Shown here: in pieces, positions 44,375 through 51,936 of the stretch
How positions within the stretch are numbered: position 1 is the first letter of the stretch
Layout of the letters: each line of letters opens with the position of its first letter
Origin: Paludibacteraceae bacterium
GTDB taxonomy: Bacteria > Bacteroidota > Bacteroidia > Bacteroidales > Paludibacteraceae
Reading direction: 5' to 3'
Assembly: GCA_024401645.1 (NCBI GenBank)
Contig: JAKSKR010000020.1
Coordinates: forward strand, 1 to 51,936
DNA: 51,936 bases
Translations under genes and position numbers: made by a program
The notes under the pieces: model-generated
What the model was told of the DNA's origin: nothing
The model's input: only the letters and a program-made list of their open reading frames with translations
The model's database searches: none

Positions 44375-44842
44375 TTAGTCGGTCCAGGTGCTATATGGGC
44401 ACTTTGCCAGATAGGTGTTGCGGTAACGCCTGTCATCCGACACGTCAACGCCAATCCAATCGGGTATTGCTACCTCTTCATCCTCGCACTTCATTTCCAC
44501 CTCGGCAACCACCAGTCCGGCATTCAAGCCCAAGAACTCGTCAACTTCCCACACATGGCCCTGGTAAGGAATCTTGTAGCGGAACTTATCGACAATTGGG
44601 GTCTGTGTCAAATTCATCAGCTCCTTCGCATCGGCTAGCGGTATCTCGTACTCAAACTCCATACGCGAAATACCAACCGACTTGCTCTTAATGGTCAGGT
44701 AAGCCTTGTCGTCGGCTATGCGCACCCTAATGGTGTTACCATGTTCGTTCAGGTACCACTGTGCCATTCTTATGCCTTTAGGCGCCACCTTGCGCCAATC
44801 GTCGTTCCTTAAGAGGAACTTGCGTTCAATTTCAACACCCAT
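44375..44842 (-). CDS. CYTH domain (triphosphate tunnel) protein
   Basis: 155-residue protein with MGVEIERKFL at the start, the ExExK metal-triphosphate motif of CYTH/TTM enzymes, then alternating Arg/Lys/Glu strands (IRVRI, YLTIKSK, EFEYEIPL, EVDEFLG, VAEVEM). Bacterial members are mostly inorganic triphosphatases; adenylate cyclase activity is rarer. The longer frame to 44881 is rejected because EIERK must be near the N-terminus. Confidence 0.9.
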   Translation of the reverse strand: MGVEIERKFLLRNDDWRKVAPKGIRMAQWYLNEHGNTIRVRIADDKAYLTIKSKSVGISRMEFEYEIPLADAKELMNLTQTPIVDKFRYKIPYQGHVWEVDEFLGLNAGLVVAEVEMKCEDEEVAIPDWIGVDVSDDRRYRNTYLAKCPYSTWTD

Positions 44843-45044
44843 GTCTTGTCTGTTATTAGCAAGGGGCACAACAACGGCCACCCTTCATTTCAATGCACAA
44901 ATATAGCAGATTTAAAAGCTGTTTAGAATTATTTATTGGAGAATTTTGTAATAGTTTCTTAATCTAACCACGCGTAAATTCGGGACACGCACACGCCAAG
45001 CAAAAGAAAAAATTGCACTTTTTGCTAAAAAAGTTCAGCTAGCA

Positions 45045-45075
45045 TTTGATTTCTAAAGAAAAGTTCTTAACTTTG
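45045..45075 (+). promoter_or_regulatory. Promoter of the tRNA-Phe pair
   Basis: TTTG (45045-45048), 19-base spacer, TAACTTTG (45068-45075): a full consensus, 17 bases before the first tRNA. Confidence 0.82.
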
Positions 45076-45092
45076 CATCGCAAAACCAAAAA

Positions 45093-45165
45093 GGTACCAT
45101 AGCTCAGTTGGTAGAGCAAAGGACTGAAAATCCTTGTGTCACCGGTTCGATTCCTGTTGGTACCA
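45093..45165 (+). tRNA. tRNA-Phe (GAA), copy 1
   Basis: 73-nt cloverleaf; acceptor GGTACCA/TGGTACC, D-stem GCTC/GAGC, anticodon stem AAGGA/TCCTT with loop CTGAAAA giving GAA. T-stem ACCGG/CCTGT contains a C51-U63 mismatch. Discriminator A; CCA not encoded. Identical to copy 2. Confidence 0.96.
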
Positions 45166-45203
45166 CTCTGTAAAAGTATTCATATTCTTATTGATTTTGG
45201 TTT

Positions 45204-45276
45204 GGTACCATAGCTCAGTTGGTAGAGCAAAGGACTGAAAATCCTTGTGTCACCGGTTCGATTCCTGTTGGTACCA
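45204..45276 (+). tRNA. tRNA-Phe (GAA), copy 2
   Basis: Same 73 bases as copy 1, 38 bases downstream, including the C51-U63 T-stem mismatch. No second promoter is seen in the spacer, so both probably come from one precursor ended by the terminator at 45282-45320. Confidence 0.96.
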
Positions 45277-45281
45277 CTGCA

Positions 45282-45320
45282 GAAGAAACCCGAAACTTTC
45301 GTTTCGGGTTTTCTTTTTTT
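45282..45320 (+). terminator. Terminator of the tRNA-Phe pair
   Basis: AAACCCGAAAC, loop TTTC, GTTTCGGGTTT then TCTTTTTTT. Perfect 11-bp stem, 10 bases after the second tRNA. Confidence 0.92.
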
Positions 45321-45441
45321 GTTTGCATCACCTTTGCGCATCAACCAGCACTTACCCTATTATTGCAATTCGCGTTGCAACTACTAATCCTTGAATCTTG
45401 TGACCTTTACTTCCCCACACAACAATCATTCGTTCAGAGCC

Positions 45442-45976
45442 TCACACCAGTCCTTCAGACTTATGTTTTGCCACCCACCGGTCAAACCACCAGCTTATAA
45501 TGCCATAGATAGGCATGGTTGCAAATAGCGAGTACGAGAACAGCTTGTCTTCCGCAACGAAACTAGCTATAGCCAATGCTACTAGCATCCACAACAAAGT
45601 TGGCACCATCATTCGTTTATACCTTAATAAAACAAACGAACAGACAGCAAAAGGAATAACAAAAAAAAGGTAGTGCAACACCCAATGCTACAATTAAAAC
45701 AACCTTAAGGGCTTCAGGTTCTATCTTAATCGACCATTTGCCTTCCGCCGCCACCACATGCAACATTGCCAGCCCAACTAATGTAAACGCCAGCGAGACA
45801 GCCAAGCCCAATAAAAGTCCCAACGCACGCATACCTGCGCCGTCTGAACTACCATAACTTGGCGTAGAAAGATAGCTATTAATCGCAACAGGCACCACCA
45901 ACAAGGCAAGCAAGCACAACGACACATGTATCACTCTCGCAAAGACGACACTTTTATTTACACAGTTTTGACTCAT
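45442..45976 (-). pseudogene. Frameshifted membrane protein gene (break at an eight-base homopolymer)
   Basis: Two hydrophobic frames overlap: residues from MSQNCVNKSVVFARVIH end in frame 1 at 45617, and a frame ending KHKSEGLV at 45442 continues in another phase. The switch point is a run of eight T on the minus strand (45668-45661). With seven T, frame 1 would read LPFFVIPFAVCSF and continue to 45442, giving about 177 residues and five spans. Either the gene is broken, the run is a sequencing error, or slippage at the run switches it on and off. I recognise no family. Confidence 0.7.
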
Positions 45977-46006
45977 ATTTTCGTCTTTATCATTACGTAA
46001 ATATAC

Positions 46007-46038
46007 AAAAAAACGGGCAGGCTAAACAGCCTGCCCGT
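46007..46038 (-). terminator. Terminator of the GH5 gene
   Basis: Minus strand: ACGGGCAGGCT, loop GTTT, AGCCTGCCCGT then seven T. Perfect 11-bp stem, 25 bases after the GH5 stop. Confidence 0.95.
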
Positions 46039-46063
46039 CTATTATATGGAAATTTGCTATTAA

Positions 46064-47986
46064 TTAGCGAACTACCAATTTAACAACCTTAACGGCGTCG
46101 TTAGAAGAAACCTTTACAGAGTAGATACCGCTTGCAAGGTTAGCCTTAACCAACGATTCGCCTTCTACGTTGCCATTGTAGCAAAGCTTACCTGCAATGT
46201 CGTAAACCTGAACATTAGCTTCGCCGTCAGCAGTAACAGTGAAGTTACCATCGTTAGAAGGGTTAGGATATACAGCAACTGCAGCTTCTGCAACTTCAGC
46301 AGCAACATCGGTAAAGTCTGGAGTTTCAGGGATGAACTTAAGAGGGCCGAAACCTGCACATTCGGTCATGAATGCGATAGACAAGGTCTGAACGCCTTCC
46401 TTTGCGAAGTAGATACCGTAATCGGCCTTACCCTTCTTGCCATCGTACTTAGAAGTGAAACGAGTTTCACCCCAAGTGTTATAACCACCATCGTTACTTG
46501 GAGTACCAAACACTTCCATTCTTACAGCAGCAATCTTAGTGTTTTCCTTATCGTTCAAGTCACGAATTGCATTCTGACCGTCAACCGAGATGGCAATAAC
46601 GTTGAAAGAGTTATGTGAGTTAGCCATAGGAACCAACTTGTAGTAACCAGCCTTCTTAACGTCGATGGTGTACTTAACCCATTCGCCTTCTACAATGTAA
46701 CCAAGGTTGCAAGCAGACTTGTCGTCGTCAATCCAAGAAACGTCAAGACATTCGGCAGGACGGAAGTCCTTATCCATCTTACCAGTACCAATTGCAGCCT
46801 GGCAGCCGCCACACTGGTCAAACACCCATTCAGCATCGTAGTCGTGGTAAGCAACGCCTTCGCCACCTTCGTCGTAGTTTTCTGGGTTAAGGATGGTTTC
46901 CTTAGCAGGAGAAATAGCCAACGGAGTGTTCTTGTAAGCAGAAGAAGCCTTTGGTGCTGAAATGTTGTCACCCTTACGCAACTGCTTAACAATGTACTTA
47001 CCAGAAGTAGACAAGTTACTTTCGTTGTAGTTATTTGCGCTGTACAAAGACTTTGATTCACCACCTTCGGTAGAGAAGCTCCAGTTACACCAGCTGATCA
47101 ACTGACCACCCAAGTTGTTACCGTTACAAGTTTCCATCAACATATCTGATTCTCTTTCGCACAAACCCTGCTGACCCTTGTGTTCGGTAGTACCCCATTC
47201 GGTAACGAATACAGGAAGGTTACCAGCAGCAGCCTGCATGCCACCCAAGTAAACTTCGTGTGAACAAGCGTAGTAGTGGAAAGTGTACATGATGTTCAAG
47301 TCGAAGTCGCCTTCAAGCGGATATTCCATAGGGAACACCATTGCCTGGTCCCACTGTGGAGTACCTACAATAACAACAGCACCTGGGTCATTCTTTTCAA
47401 TGTATGGCAACAATTCTTCTGCATAGTCCTTAATGTCTTCCCAAACTGCAGGACGGTAGATGTTACCTTCTGTGTCTTCGTTAGGTTCGTTACAGAGTTC
47501 GTAAAGAACGTGCTTGTAGCCCTTCTGTTTTACGTAAGAAGAAATTCTGTCGAAGAAGCCATTAGGGTTGTACTGTGAGTACTGTGAAGGAAGACCTGGA
47601 GTAAGAATGTGCCAGTCAACCAAGCAGTACATACCCTGCTTTGCAGTCCAGTCAATACAGTTCTTTACCCATTCGTCGTTTACGCTACCGCCTTCGGTAA
47701 TGTACATGGCAATACGTGCAACGTTAGCACCAAAGCCTTTCATACCCTTAAAGTCGTCCTCGTCGTCGTAACAAGACTTACCAGACCACTGGTAGCCGTG
47801 AGTACTCCAACCACGGAGCTGAACAGGCTTACCTGATTCAGAGCACAACTGGTTACCTACTAACTTCAAACGACCCCATTCCTTAATGTAGTCGTTGTTC
47901 AAGCATGAAGATTGGCTTGAATAATCGAGTGCATTAGCCTGCAAAGAGCAAGCCAAAGCGAATGCAGAAAGTAATAATTTTTTCAT
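46064..47986 (-). CDS. Secreted GH5 endoglucanase-type enzyme with CBM-like and T9SS domains
   Basis: 640 residues. Signal peptide ending QANA (about 1-19); GH5 barrel (about 35-335) with LRGWSTHG, acid/base Glu167 (LCNEPNE), HYY at 237-239 and nucleophile Glu263 (VTEWG). Next, about residues 370-560, is a beta-rich region with YIVEGEWVKYTIDVKKAGYY, like a CBM6/35-type module. The last 70 residues (VYPNPSNDGNF to the Val-Val-Arg end) are a type A T9SS sorting domain. It probably cuts cellulose or beta-glucan outside the cell. No SusC/SusD genes lie next to it. Codons are strongly biased, so it may be abundant. Confidence 0.93.
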   Translation of the reverse strand: MKKLLLSAFALACSLQANALDYSSQSSCLNNDYIKEWGRLKLVGNQLCSESGKPVQLRGWSTHGYQWSGKSCYDDEDDFKGMKGFGANVARIAMYITEGGSVNDEWVKNCIDWTAKQGMYCLVDWHILTPGLPSQYSQYNPNGFFDRISSYVKQKGYKHVLYELCNEPNEDTEGNIYRPAVWEDIKDYAEELLPYIEKNDPGAVVIVGTPQWDQAMVFPMEYPLEGDFDLNIMYTFHYYACSHEVYLGGMQAAAGNLPVFVTEWGTTEHKGQQGLCERESDMLMETCNGNNLGGQLISWCNWSFSTEGGESKSLYSANNYNESNLSTSGKYIVKQLRKGDNISAPKASSAYKNTPLAISPAKETILNPENYDEGGEGVAYHDYDAEWVFDQCGGCQAAIGTGKMDKDFRPAECLDVSWIDDDKSACNLGYIVEGEWVKYTIDVKKAGYYKLVPMANSHNSFNVIAISVDGQNAIRDLNDKENTKIAAVRMEVFGTPSNDGGYNTWGETRFTSKYDGKKGKADYGIYFAKEGVQTLSIAFMTECAGFGPLKFIPETPDFTDVAAEVAEAAVAVYPNPSNDGNFTVTADGEANVQVYDIAGKLCYNGNVEGESLVKANLASGIYSVKVSSNDAVKVVKLVVR

Positions 47987-48027
47987 GTGTTTTTTTCAAA
48001 CATTAGATATTTGTCAATACAATCTCG

Positions 48028-48060
48028 CAAATGTACGAAAAAAAGAGAAAAACAAACAAA
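48028..48060 (-). promoter_or_regulatory. Promoter of the GH5 gene
   Basis: TTTG (48060-48057), 21-base spacer, TACATTTG (48035-48028) on the minus strand; a second TTTG overlaps at 17-base spacing. Start codon at 47986. The rest of the gap to 48218 holds nothing clear. Confidence 0.68.
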
Positions 48061-48239
48061 AAATAAGCACCTTTATCACTTACCGTTTTTTACACCTAAA
48101 CCACAGCTACATTTTTCAAATTCACCGGGTTATAGGAACATTTCCACCACACACTCAAAAATGTCCGCCTTTAAATTTTATTCATTTTGCCTTCAGATAG
48201 AAGGCTTCGGGAAACATACTAATATTATGAAAATCATTT

Positions 48240-49826
48240 TCATAATACTATCTTTTCTATCTTGCATTCATGTTTTTTAGTTTTTTCATCGTAGTTGATG
48301 CCAACAAAAAGTAAATCACCCTGGTAGTGTTTGAGGGCATCATCATACCTCTTGTCCTTTATCTGCTGCAAGGCGGTTTCCGAACTCTTGTTATGTTTCA
48401 GTTCAATAACCATCGCTGGAATATTCGGCAAGAACGGAATCAAGGCAAGGTCAGCATAACCCTTGCCAGTTGGCAGTTCCTTTACCAGCGTATAGCGTGT
48501 GTTGGCGTAGAAATAAGCCAAACAGATGGCACTCTGGAAACAATGCTCGTCGTTGTAGGTAAGGTTGCTGGTCACCTCGGTGTGGGCAGCGTCTAGTGCA
48601 TTGGCAACAGTCTCTTCGTCACCGTCAATGGTTGCGTCAAGCAATCGTTTTGAATTGTTCACAAGGGCCATCACAGCGTTGTAGTTGGCATCGTCTTCAA
48701 TGGCGTTTATCCATTCTGAACGAACTTCCGCGTTAGGTATGTGGCAAGTTTCATCCTCGTAGTTGTAGCACAGGTAGCCAAGGTGAATCAGATAGGTGAA
48801 CACATTGTCCTTGTTGTTTATAGAGTCAATGGTATTCTTGAACTTGTTCACATTAACGTGAACGCTCTTTCCTGAAATCATGCTGATGACGTCTTGCTTT
48901 ATGCCGTCGAAGTCCATCATAATATAGTCCTTCAGCACCTCGAAAGAGCTGGTGGCAGTCCAGTAACTGCCGAATCTTTTCGATTCTATCGCCCTAACAA
49001 CCGAAAGCGGATTGAAAAGATCAACAGTCGAAGACATCTTGTATCCATCGTACCATCTTTTGCAATCGTCAACGTCAAGCCCGTACTGGTGGCATAATTC
49101 AACAACCTCTTCTTTGGTGAAACCAATCATACCTGCAAACTGCTGTGCGTCAATCATGGAATATTCTCTAAACTCGTTGAGTTTAGATTGCACCTTATCT
49201 CTTACAATTGGCAGAATACCTGTGATGTAGGCTAAAGCGATGGCAGGGCGAAGAGTTGTGTCCTTAAACAGGCTATTTAAAAATTGGAGATAGCTTTCAA
49301 ACACATTTTCTGCCACACGTTCACGAACAAGGACATCGTATTCGTCGATAATGATGATGAACTTTTCGCCAGTCTTCCCGTAAACTTTCTGAATGTTCGT
49401 AGCAATTGATGTTCCTTGTTTAAAATCAATAGATGGAAATGCCTCACGAAATTCTTCGAGAACTTCTTCTTGTATGTATTTTATGACATCTGTTCTGTTT
49501 TCCTCAATCAAACTTCTCTGATACCATCCATTCAAATCCAACTTGATCACGTTGAATTTGTTAAGGTTGTCCTCATAGCCGGGCACATCTCCAATCTTCA
49601 TCTTCGAGAAGATTTCCTTGGCGTCGCATCCCTTTGAATAATAAGCGGAAATCATATTACCAGCCATGCTCTTGCCGAAACGGCGGGCACGAGACATGCA
49701 GACAAAGTTTTGCCTTGTGCCAAGTAGTTTGTTCAACTCTGTCAGCACTAATGATTTGTCAACATAGATGTCCGTATTCTTATCCATTTTGAATGCTTCT
49801 GCATTCGGATTGAGGTATATGCCCAT
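48240..49826 (-). CDS. AAA-ATPase with PD-(D/E)XK nuclease-like domain, copy A
   Basis: 528-residue protein of the AAA-ATPase-like / PDDEXK_9 group abundant in Bacteroidetes. N-terminal RARRFGKS (46-53) is the family's altered P-loop; IIIIDEYD (157-164) is Walker B; a helical middle contains WYDGYK and FNPLSV. The C-terminal nuclease-like core is YADLAL with Asp459 and VIELKHNK with Glu475-x-Lys477. Function of the family is unsettled; defence or mobile-element roles have been suggested. A TTTG-N19-TAATTTTG promoter lies upstream. Residues 1-100 and 408-528 are almost the same as in copy B. Confidence 0.88.
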   Translation of the reverse strand: MGIYLNPNAEAFKMDKNTDIYVDKSLVLTELNKLLGTRQNFVCMSRARRFGKSMAGNMISAYYSKGCDAKEIFSKMKIGDVPGYEDNLNKFNVIKLDLNGWYQRSLIEENRTDVIKYIQEEVLEEFREAFPSIDFKQGTSIATNIQKVYGKTGEKFIIIIDEYDVLVRERVAENVFESYLQFLNSLFKDTTLRPAIALAYITGILPIVRDKVQSKLNEFREYSMIDAQQFAGMIGFTKEEVVELCHQYGLDVDDCKRWYDGYKMSSTVDLFNPLSVVRAIESKRFGSYWTATSSFEVLKDYIMMDFDGIKQDVISMISGKSVHVNVNKFKNTIDSINNKDNVFTYLIHLGYLCYNYEDETCHIPNAEVRSEWINAIEDDANYNAVMALVNNSKRLLDATIDGDEETVANALDAAHTEVTSNLTYNDEHCFQSAICLAYFYANTRYTLVKELPTGKGYADLALIPFLPNIPAMVIELKHNKSSETALQQIKDKRYDDALKHYQGDLLFVGINYDEKTKKHECKIEKIVL

Positions 49827-49851
49827 ACTTATCCCAATTTATCATCCAATA

Positions 49852-49882
49852 CAAAATTAAGCACTTTTTTATTGTTGACAAA
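49852..49882 (-). promoter_or_regulatory. Promoter of ATPase copy A
   Basis: TTTG (49882-49879), 19-base spacer, TAATTTTG (49859-49852). Conserved in the other unit, so each copy has its own promoter. Confidence 0.75.
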
Positions 49883-49977
49883 GTATTCATGCTTATCCCC
49901 TACAATTCAGTTTCATGCGTGCAATGCCGTACAAATTGAACATGACGAGTATTGGGGACTAATTATGAAAATCACGT

Positions 49978-51567
49978 TCACAATACAAGCTTTTCTATCT
50001 TGCATTCATGCTTTTTAGTCTTTTCATCGTAGTTGATGCCAACAAAAAGTAAATCACCCCGGTAGTGTTTGAGGGCATCATCATACCTCTTGTCCTTTAT
50101 CTGCTGCAAGGCAGTTTCCGAACTCTTGTTATGTTTCAGTTCAATAACCATCGCTGGAATATTCGGCAAGAAAGGTATCAATGCCAAATCAGCATACCCC
50201 TTGCCAGTTGGCAGTTCCTTTACCAGCGTATAGCGTGTGTTGGCATAGAAATACGCCAGGCAGATGGCACTCTGGAAACAATGCTCGTCGTTGTAGGTCA
50301 AGTTGCTGGTCACCTCGGTGTGGGCAGCGTCAAGAGCATTGGCTACAGCATCCTCATTACCATTGATAGTGTCGTCAAGGAGCTTCCTTGAGGTATTGAC
50401 TATTTCCATAACCTTGACATAATTGTCGTCATAATCAATGGCACTAACCCATTCCTCACGAACTTCCTCATTAGGGATTTTACAGGTCTTGGTCTTTCGG
50501 TCATATGACAAATATCCCAGATGTATTAGGTAAGTGAAGACATTGTCTTTGTTTGTGATATCGTCTAACTTGTTGCGGAAATCCTTGACTTTAACTGGTA
50601 CGGGCGTTCCTGACATCATACTGATGATGTCTTCCCTTGTGCCATCAAAGTTCATGCCTATATAGTCCTTTAGGACCTCAAAAGTGCTCGTGGCAGACCA
50701 GTAACTGCCAAATTCTTTTCTTCTTACTGCATTAACAACTGACAACGGATTGAAAACGCCCACAGATTCTGACAGTTTATAACCATCATACCATCGAGCA
50801 CACTCATCCTTATCGATGCCGTGTGTGTTGCAGAGATCATCAACCTCTTCATGGGTGAAACCAATAAGTCCTGCGAACTGCTGCGCATCAACCATGGAAT
50901 ACTCGGTAAATTCATTGAGCTTTGACTGCACCTTGTCTCTTACTATTGGCAGAATTCCTGTAATGTAGGCCAAAGCGATGGCAGGGCGAAGGGTTGCATC
51001 CTTGATTAGTCCATTCAGAAAATCTAAATATTTTTGGAACAAATCATCAGAAACCTTCTCTCGCACCAGAACATCATATTCATCGATGATGATAATGAAC
51101 TTTTCTCCTTTCTTCTTGTAAACTTTAAGGATACATTTGTCTATGGAGTTGTCCATTTCCGAAAAATCAATGTCTCCGAACTGTTCTTGAAATTCCTCAG
51201 TTACACTTTTGTCAATATAGGAAATAAGCTTATCCTCTTCATTTTTCTTTCTCGTATTAGCAAGCCATCCATTCAAATCCAACTTAATCACGTTGAATTT
51301 GTTAAGGTTGTCCTCATAGCCGGGCACATCGCCAACCTTCATCTTCGAGAAGATTTCCTTGGCGTCGCATCCCTTTGAATAATAAGCGGAAATCATATTA
51401 CCAGCCATGCTCTTGCCGAAACGGCGGGCACGAGACATGCAGACAAAGTTTTGCCTTGTGCCAAGTAGTTTGTTCAACTCTGTCAGCACTAATGATTTGT
51501 CAACATAGATGTCCGTATTCTTATCCATTTTGAATGCTTCTGCATTCGGATTGAGGTATATGCCCAT
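49978..51567 (-). CDS. AAA-ATPase with PD-(D/E)XK nuclease-like domain, copy B
   Basis: 529 residues, same layout as copy A: RARRFGKS (46-53), IIIIDEYD, nuclease-like Asp and Glu-x-Lys near 460-478. One difference in residues 1-100 (position 78) and two in the last 121. Between them, about residues 101-408, there are many substitutions and a one-codon length change, with the core motifs kept (GEKFIIIIDEYDVLVRE, ITGILPIVRDKVQSKLNEF). Both copies look intact. Confidence 0.88.
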   Translation of the reverse strand: MGIYLNPNAEAFKMDKNTDIYVDKSLVLTELNKLLGTRQNFVCMSRARRFGKSMAGNMISAYYSKGCDAKEIFSKMKVGDVPGYEDNLNKFNVIKLDLNGWLANTRKKNEEDKLISYIDKSVTEEFQEQFGDIDFSEMDNSIDKCILKVYKKKGEKFIIIIDEYDVLVREKVSDDLFQKYLDFLNGLIKDATLRPAIALAYITGILPIVRDKVQSKLNEFTEYSMVDAQQFAGLIGFTHEEVDDLCNTHGIDKDECARWYDGYKLSESVGVFNPLSVVNAVRRKEFGSYWSATSTFEVLKDYIGMNFDGTREDIISMMSGTPVPVKVKDFRNKLDDITNKDNVFTYLIHLGYLSYDRKTKTCKIPNEEVREEWVSAIDYDDNYVKVMEIVNTSRKLLDDTINGNEDAVANALDAAHTEVTSNLTYNDEHCFQSAICLAYFYANTRYTLVKELPTGKGYADLALIPFLPNIPAMVIELKHNKSSETALQQIKDKRYDDALKHYRGDLLFVGINYDEKTKKHECKIEKLVL

Positions 51568-51592
51568 ACTTATCCCAATTTATTATCCAATA

Positions 51593-51623
51593 CAAAGTTA
51601 AGTACTTTTTTATTGTTGACAAA
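51593..51623 (-). promoter_or_regulatory. Promoter of ATPase copy B
   Basis: TTTG (51623-51620), 19-base spacer, TAACTTTG (51600-51593). The -7 box differs from copy A by one base and fits the consensus equally well. Confidence 0.75.
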
Positions 51624-51739
51624 GTATTCATGCCTATCCCCTACAATTCAGTTTCATGCGTGCAATACCGTACAAATTGAACATGACGAGTATTGGGAGG
51701 AGAAGTCCGTAGAAGAATGTGAGATTTTCCATAAAAGAA

Positions 51740-51797
51740 GATAGGCAGACCGCTATGAAGTGGACTGCCTATCGGTGCATGACCGGCTATCGCCGGT
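51740..51797. other. Two consecutive hairpins in the gene-free right end
   Basis: The last 370 bases have no gene. GATAGGCAG/CTGCCTATC (51740-51748 with 51765-51773), extended inside by CCGCT/AGTGG, is followed by ACCGGC-TATC-GCCGGT (51782-51797). On the minus strand the first is followed by TTCTTTTAT and could end a gene lying to the right of the window. On the plus strand there is no T-run. From 51800 to the end I see only A/T-rich sequence without signals. Confidence 0.4.
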
Positions 51798-51936
51798 GGA
51801 GACAAACAATAATGATTCCCCTCATTTCTTGTTTACACGTGACTCTATAACATTAAGACTGTCAGTCAATTCTTGAATTCGTTTAGAAACTGTTTAAATT
51901 TAATTCAAAACTAATTTGAGAGAGAAAAAAAATCTC

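Larger units (their letters stand above)
48218..49957. repeat. Tandem duplication unit 1 (about 1740 bp)
   Basis: Unit 1 of a direct repeat that holds the ATPase gene, its promoter and about 130 bases upstream. It starts ACTAAT and ends at GAGTATTGGGG, and is matched by 49958-51697. The outer parts are nearly identical while the middle of the gene has diverged. A palindrome ATTATGAAAAT-C-ATTTTCATAAT (48224-48246) spans the gene's stop codon in this unit and is degraded in unit 2. Confidence 0.85.
49958..51697. repeat. Tandem duplication unit 2 (about 1740 bp)
   Basis: Second unit, same direction and length as 48218-49957. The match stops after GAGTATTGGG near 51697, where unrelated sequence begins. 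No transposase, target-site repeat or terminal inverted repeat is seen, so unequal recombination is the simpler origin. Confidence 0.85.

Noticed and set aside
48218..51697. ATPase pair as a composite transposon
   Set aside because: The units are direct repeats with no terminal inverted repeats, target duplications or transposase; recombination between repeats explains them.

Overview
The window is a piece of a Bacteroidales chromosome, probably from a gut- or rumen-type anaerobe; a Prevotellaceae-like origin is a guess. The main reasons are: a minus-strand tRNA-tuf-tRNA-Trp-secE-nusG-rplKAJL-rpoBC block; repeated TTTG-N19..21-TAnnTTTG promoters, the form used by the Bacteroidetes primary sigma factor; a secreted GH5 glycosidase with a type IX secretion C-terminal domain; DUF3467, DUF4369-type and AAA-ATPase/PD-(D/E)XK families typical of the phylum; and a CBM20-CBM20-GH77 glucanotransferase. 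No rRNA, CRISPR array, IS transposase or prophage gene is visible.

Layout. 0-9.8 kb is metabolism and transport: a secreted orphan, class II aldolase, a BASS-like transporter, a GlsB/YeaQ protein, FabG, an NSS sodium symporter with a 41-residue MetS-like partner, MalQ and CrcB. 9.9-12.6 kb holds a compact three-gene operon of unknown function (TerB-like protein, coiled-coil membrane protein, vWA-like lipoprotein) preceded by a rod-shaped structured RNA ending in a U-tract. 12.8-13.9 kb has a prolyl-tRNA editing-domain protein and a one-domain MazG. 14-28.4 kb is transcription and translation: rpoC, rpoB, rplL/J/A/K, nusG, secE, tRNA-Trp, tuf, three tRNAs, hpf, xerC and rpsU. 28.6-31.7 kb has two tandem membrane proteins with TerB-like domains. 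31.8-36.1 kb is an aromatic amino acid operon (pheA, aminotransferase, DAHP synthase-chorismate mutase, tyrA). It is preceded by a complete attenuator: promoter, a 17-codon leader peptide with four Phe and four Tyr codons, an antiterminator strand and a terminator. 36.4-39.6 kb is a two-gene transporter operon. 39.9-44.3 kb is a plus-strand run (PHP phosphatase, Xaa-Pro aminopeptidase, thioredoxin-fold protein, DUF3467). Then come a CYTH protein, two identical tRNA-Phe genes, a frameshifted membrane protein, the GH5 enzyme, and a tandem duplication (period about 1740 bp) of an ATPase/nuclease-like gene.

How the parts work together. The aromatic operon covers the entry step, the chorismate mutase step, both prephenate branches and the final transamination, so sensing Phe/Tyr charging at one leader makes sense. 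The tRNA-tuf-ribosomal protein-RNA polymerase block is the usual growth-rate-linked set, with a terminator-like hairpin between rplL and rpoB. The TerB-related loci at 10-12 kb and 28.6-31.7 kb, both anchored to the inner membrane, are the least explained parts of the window. All assignments are from reading the sequence; no database search was run.
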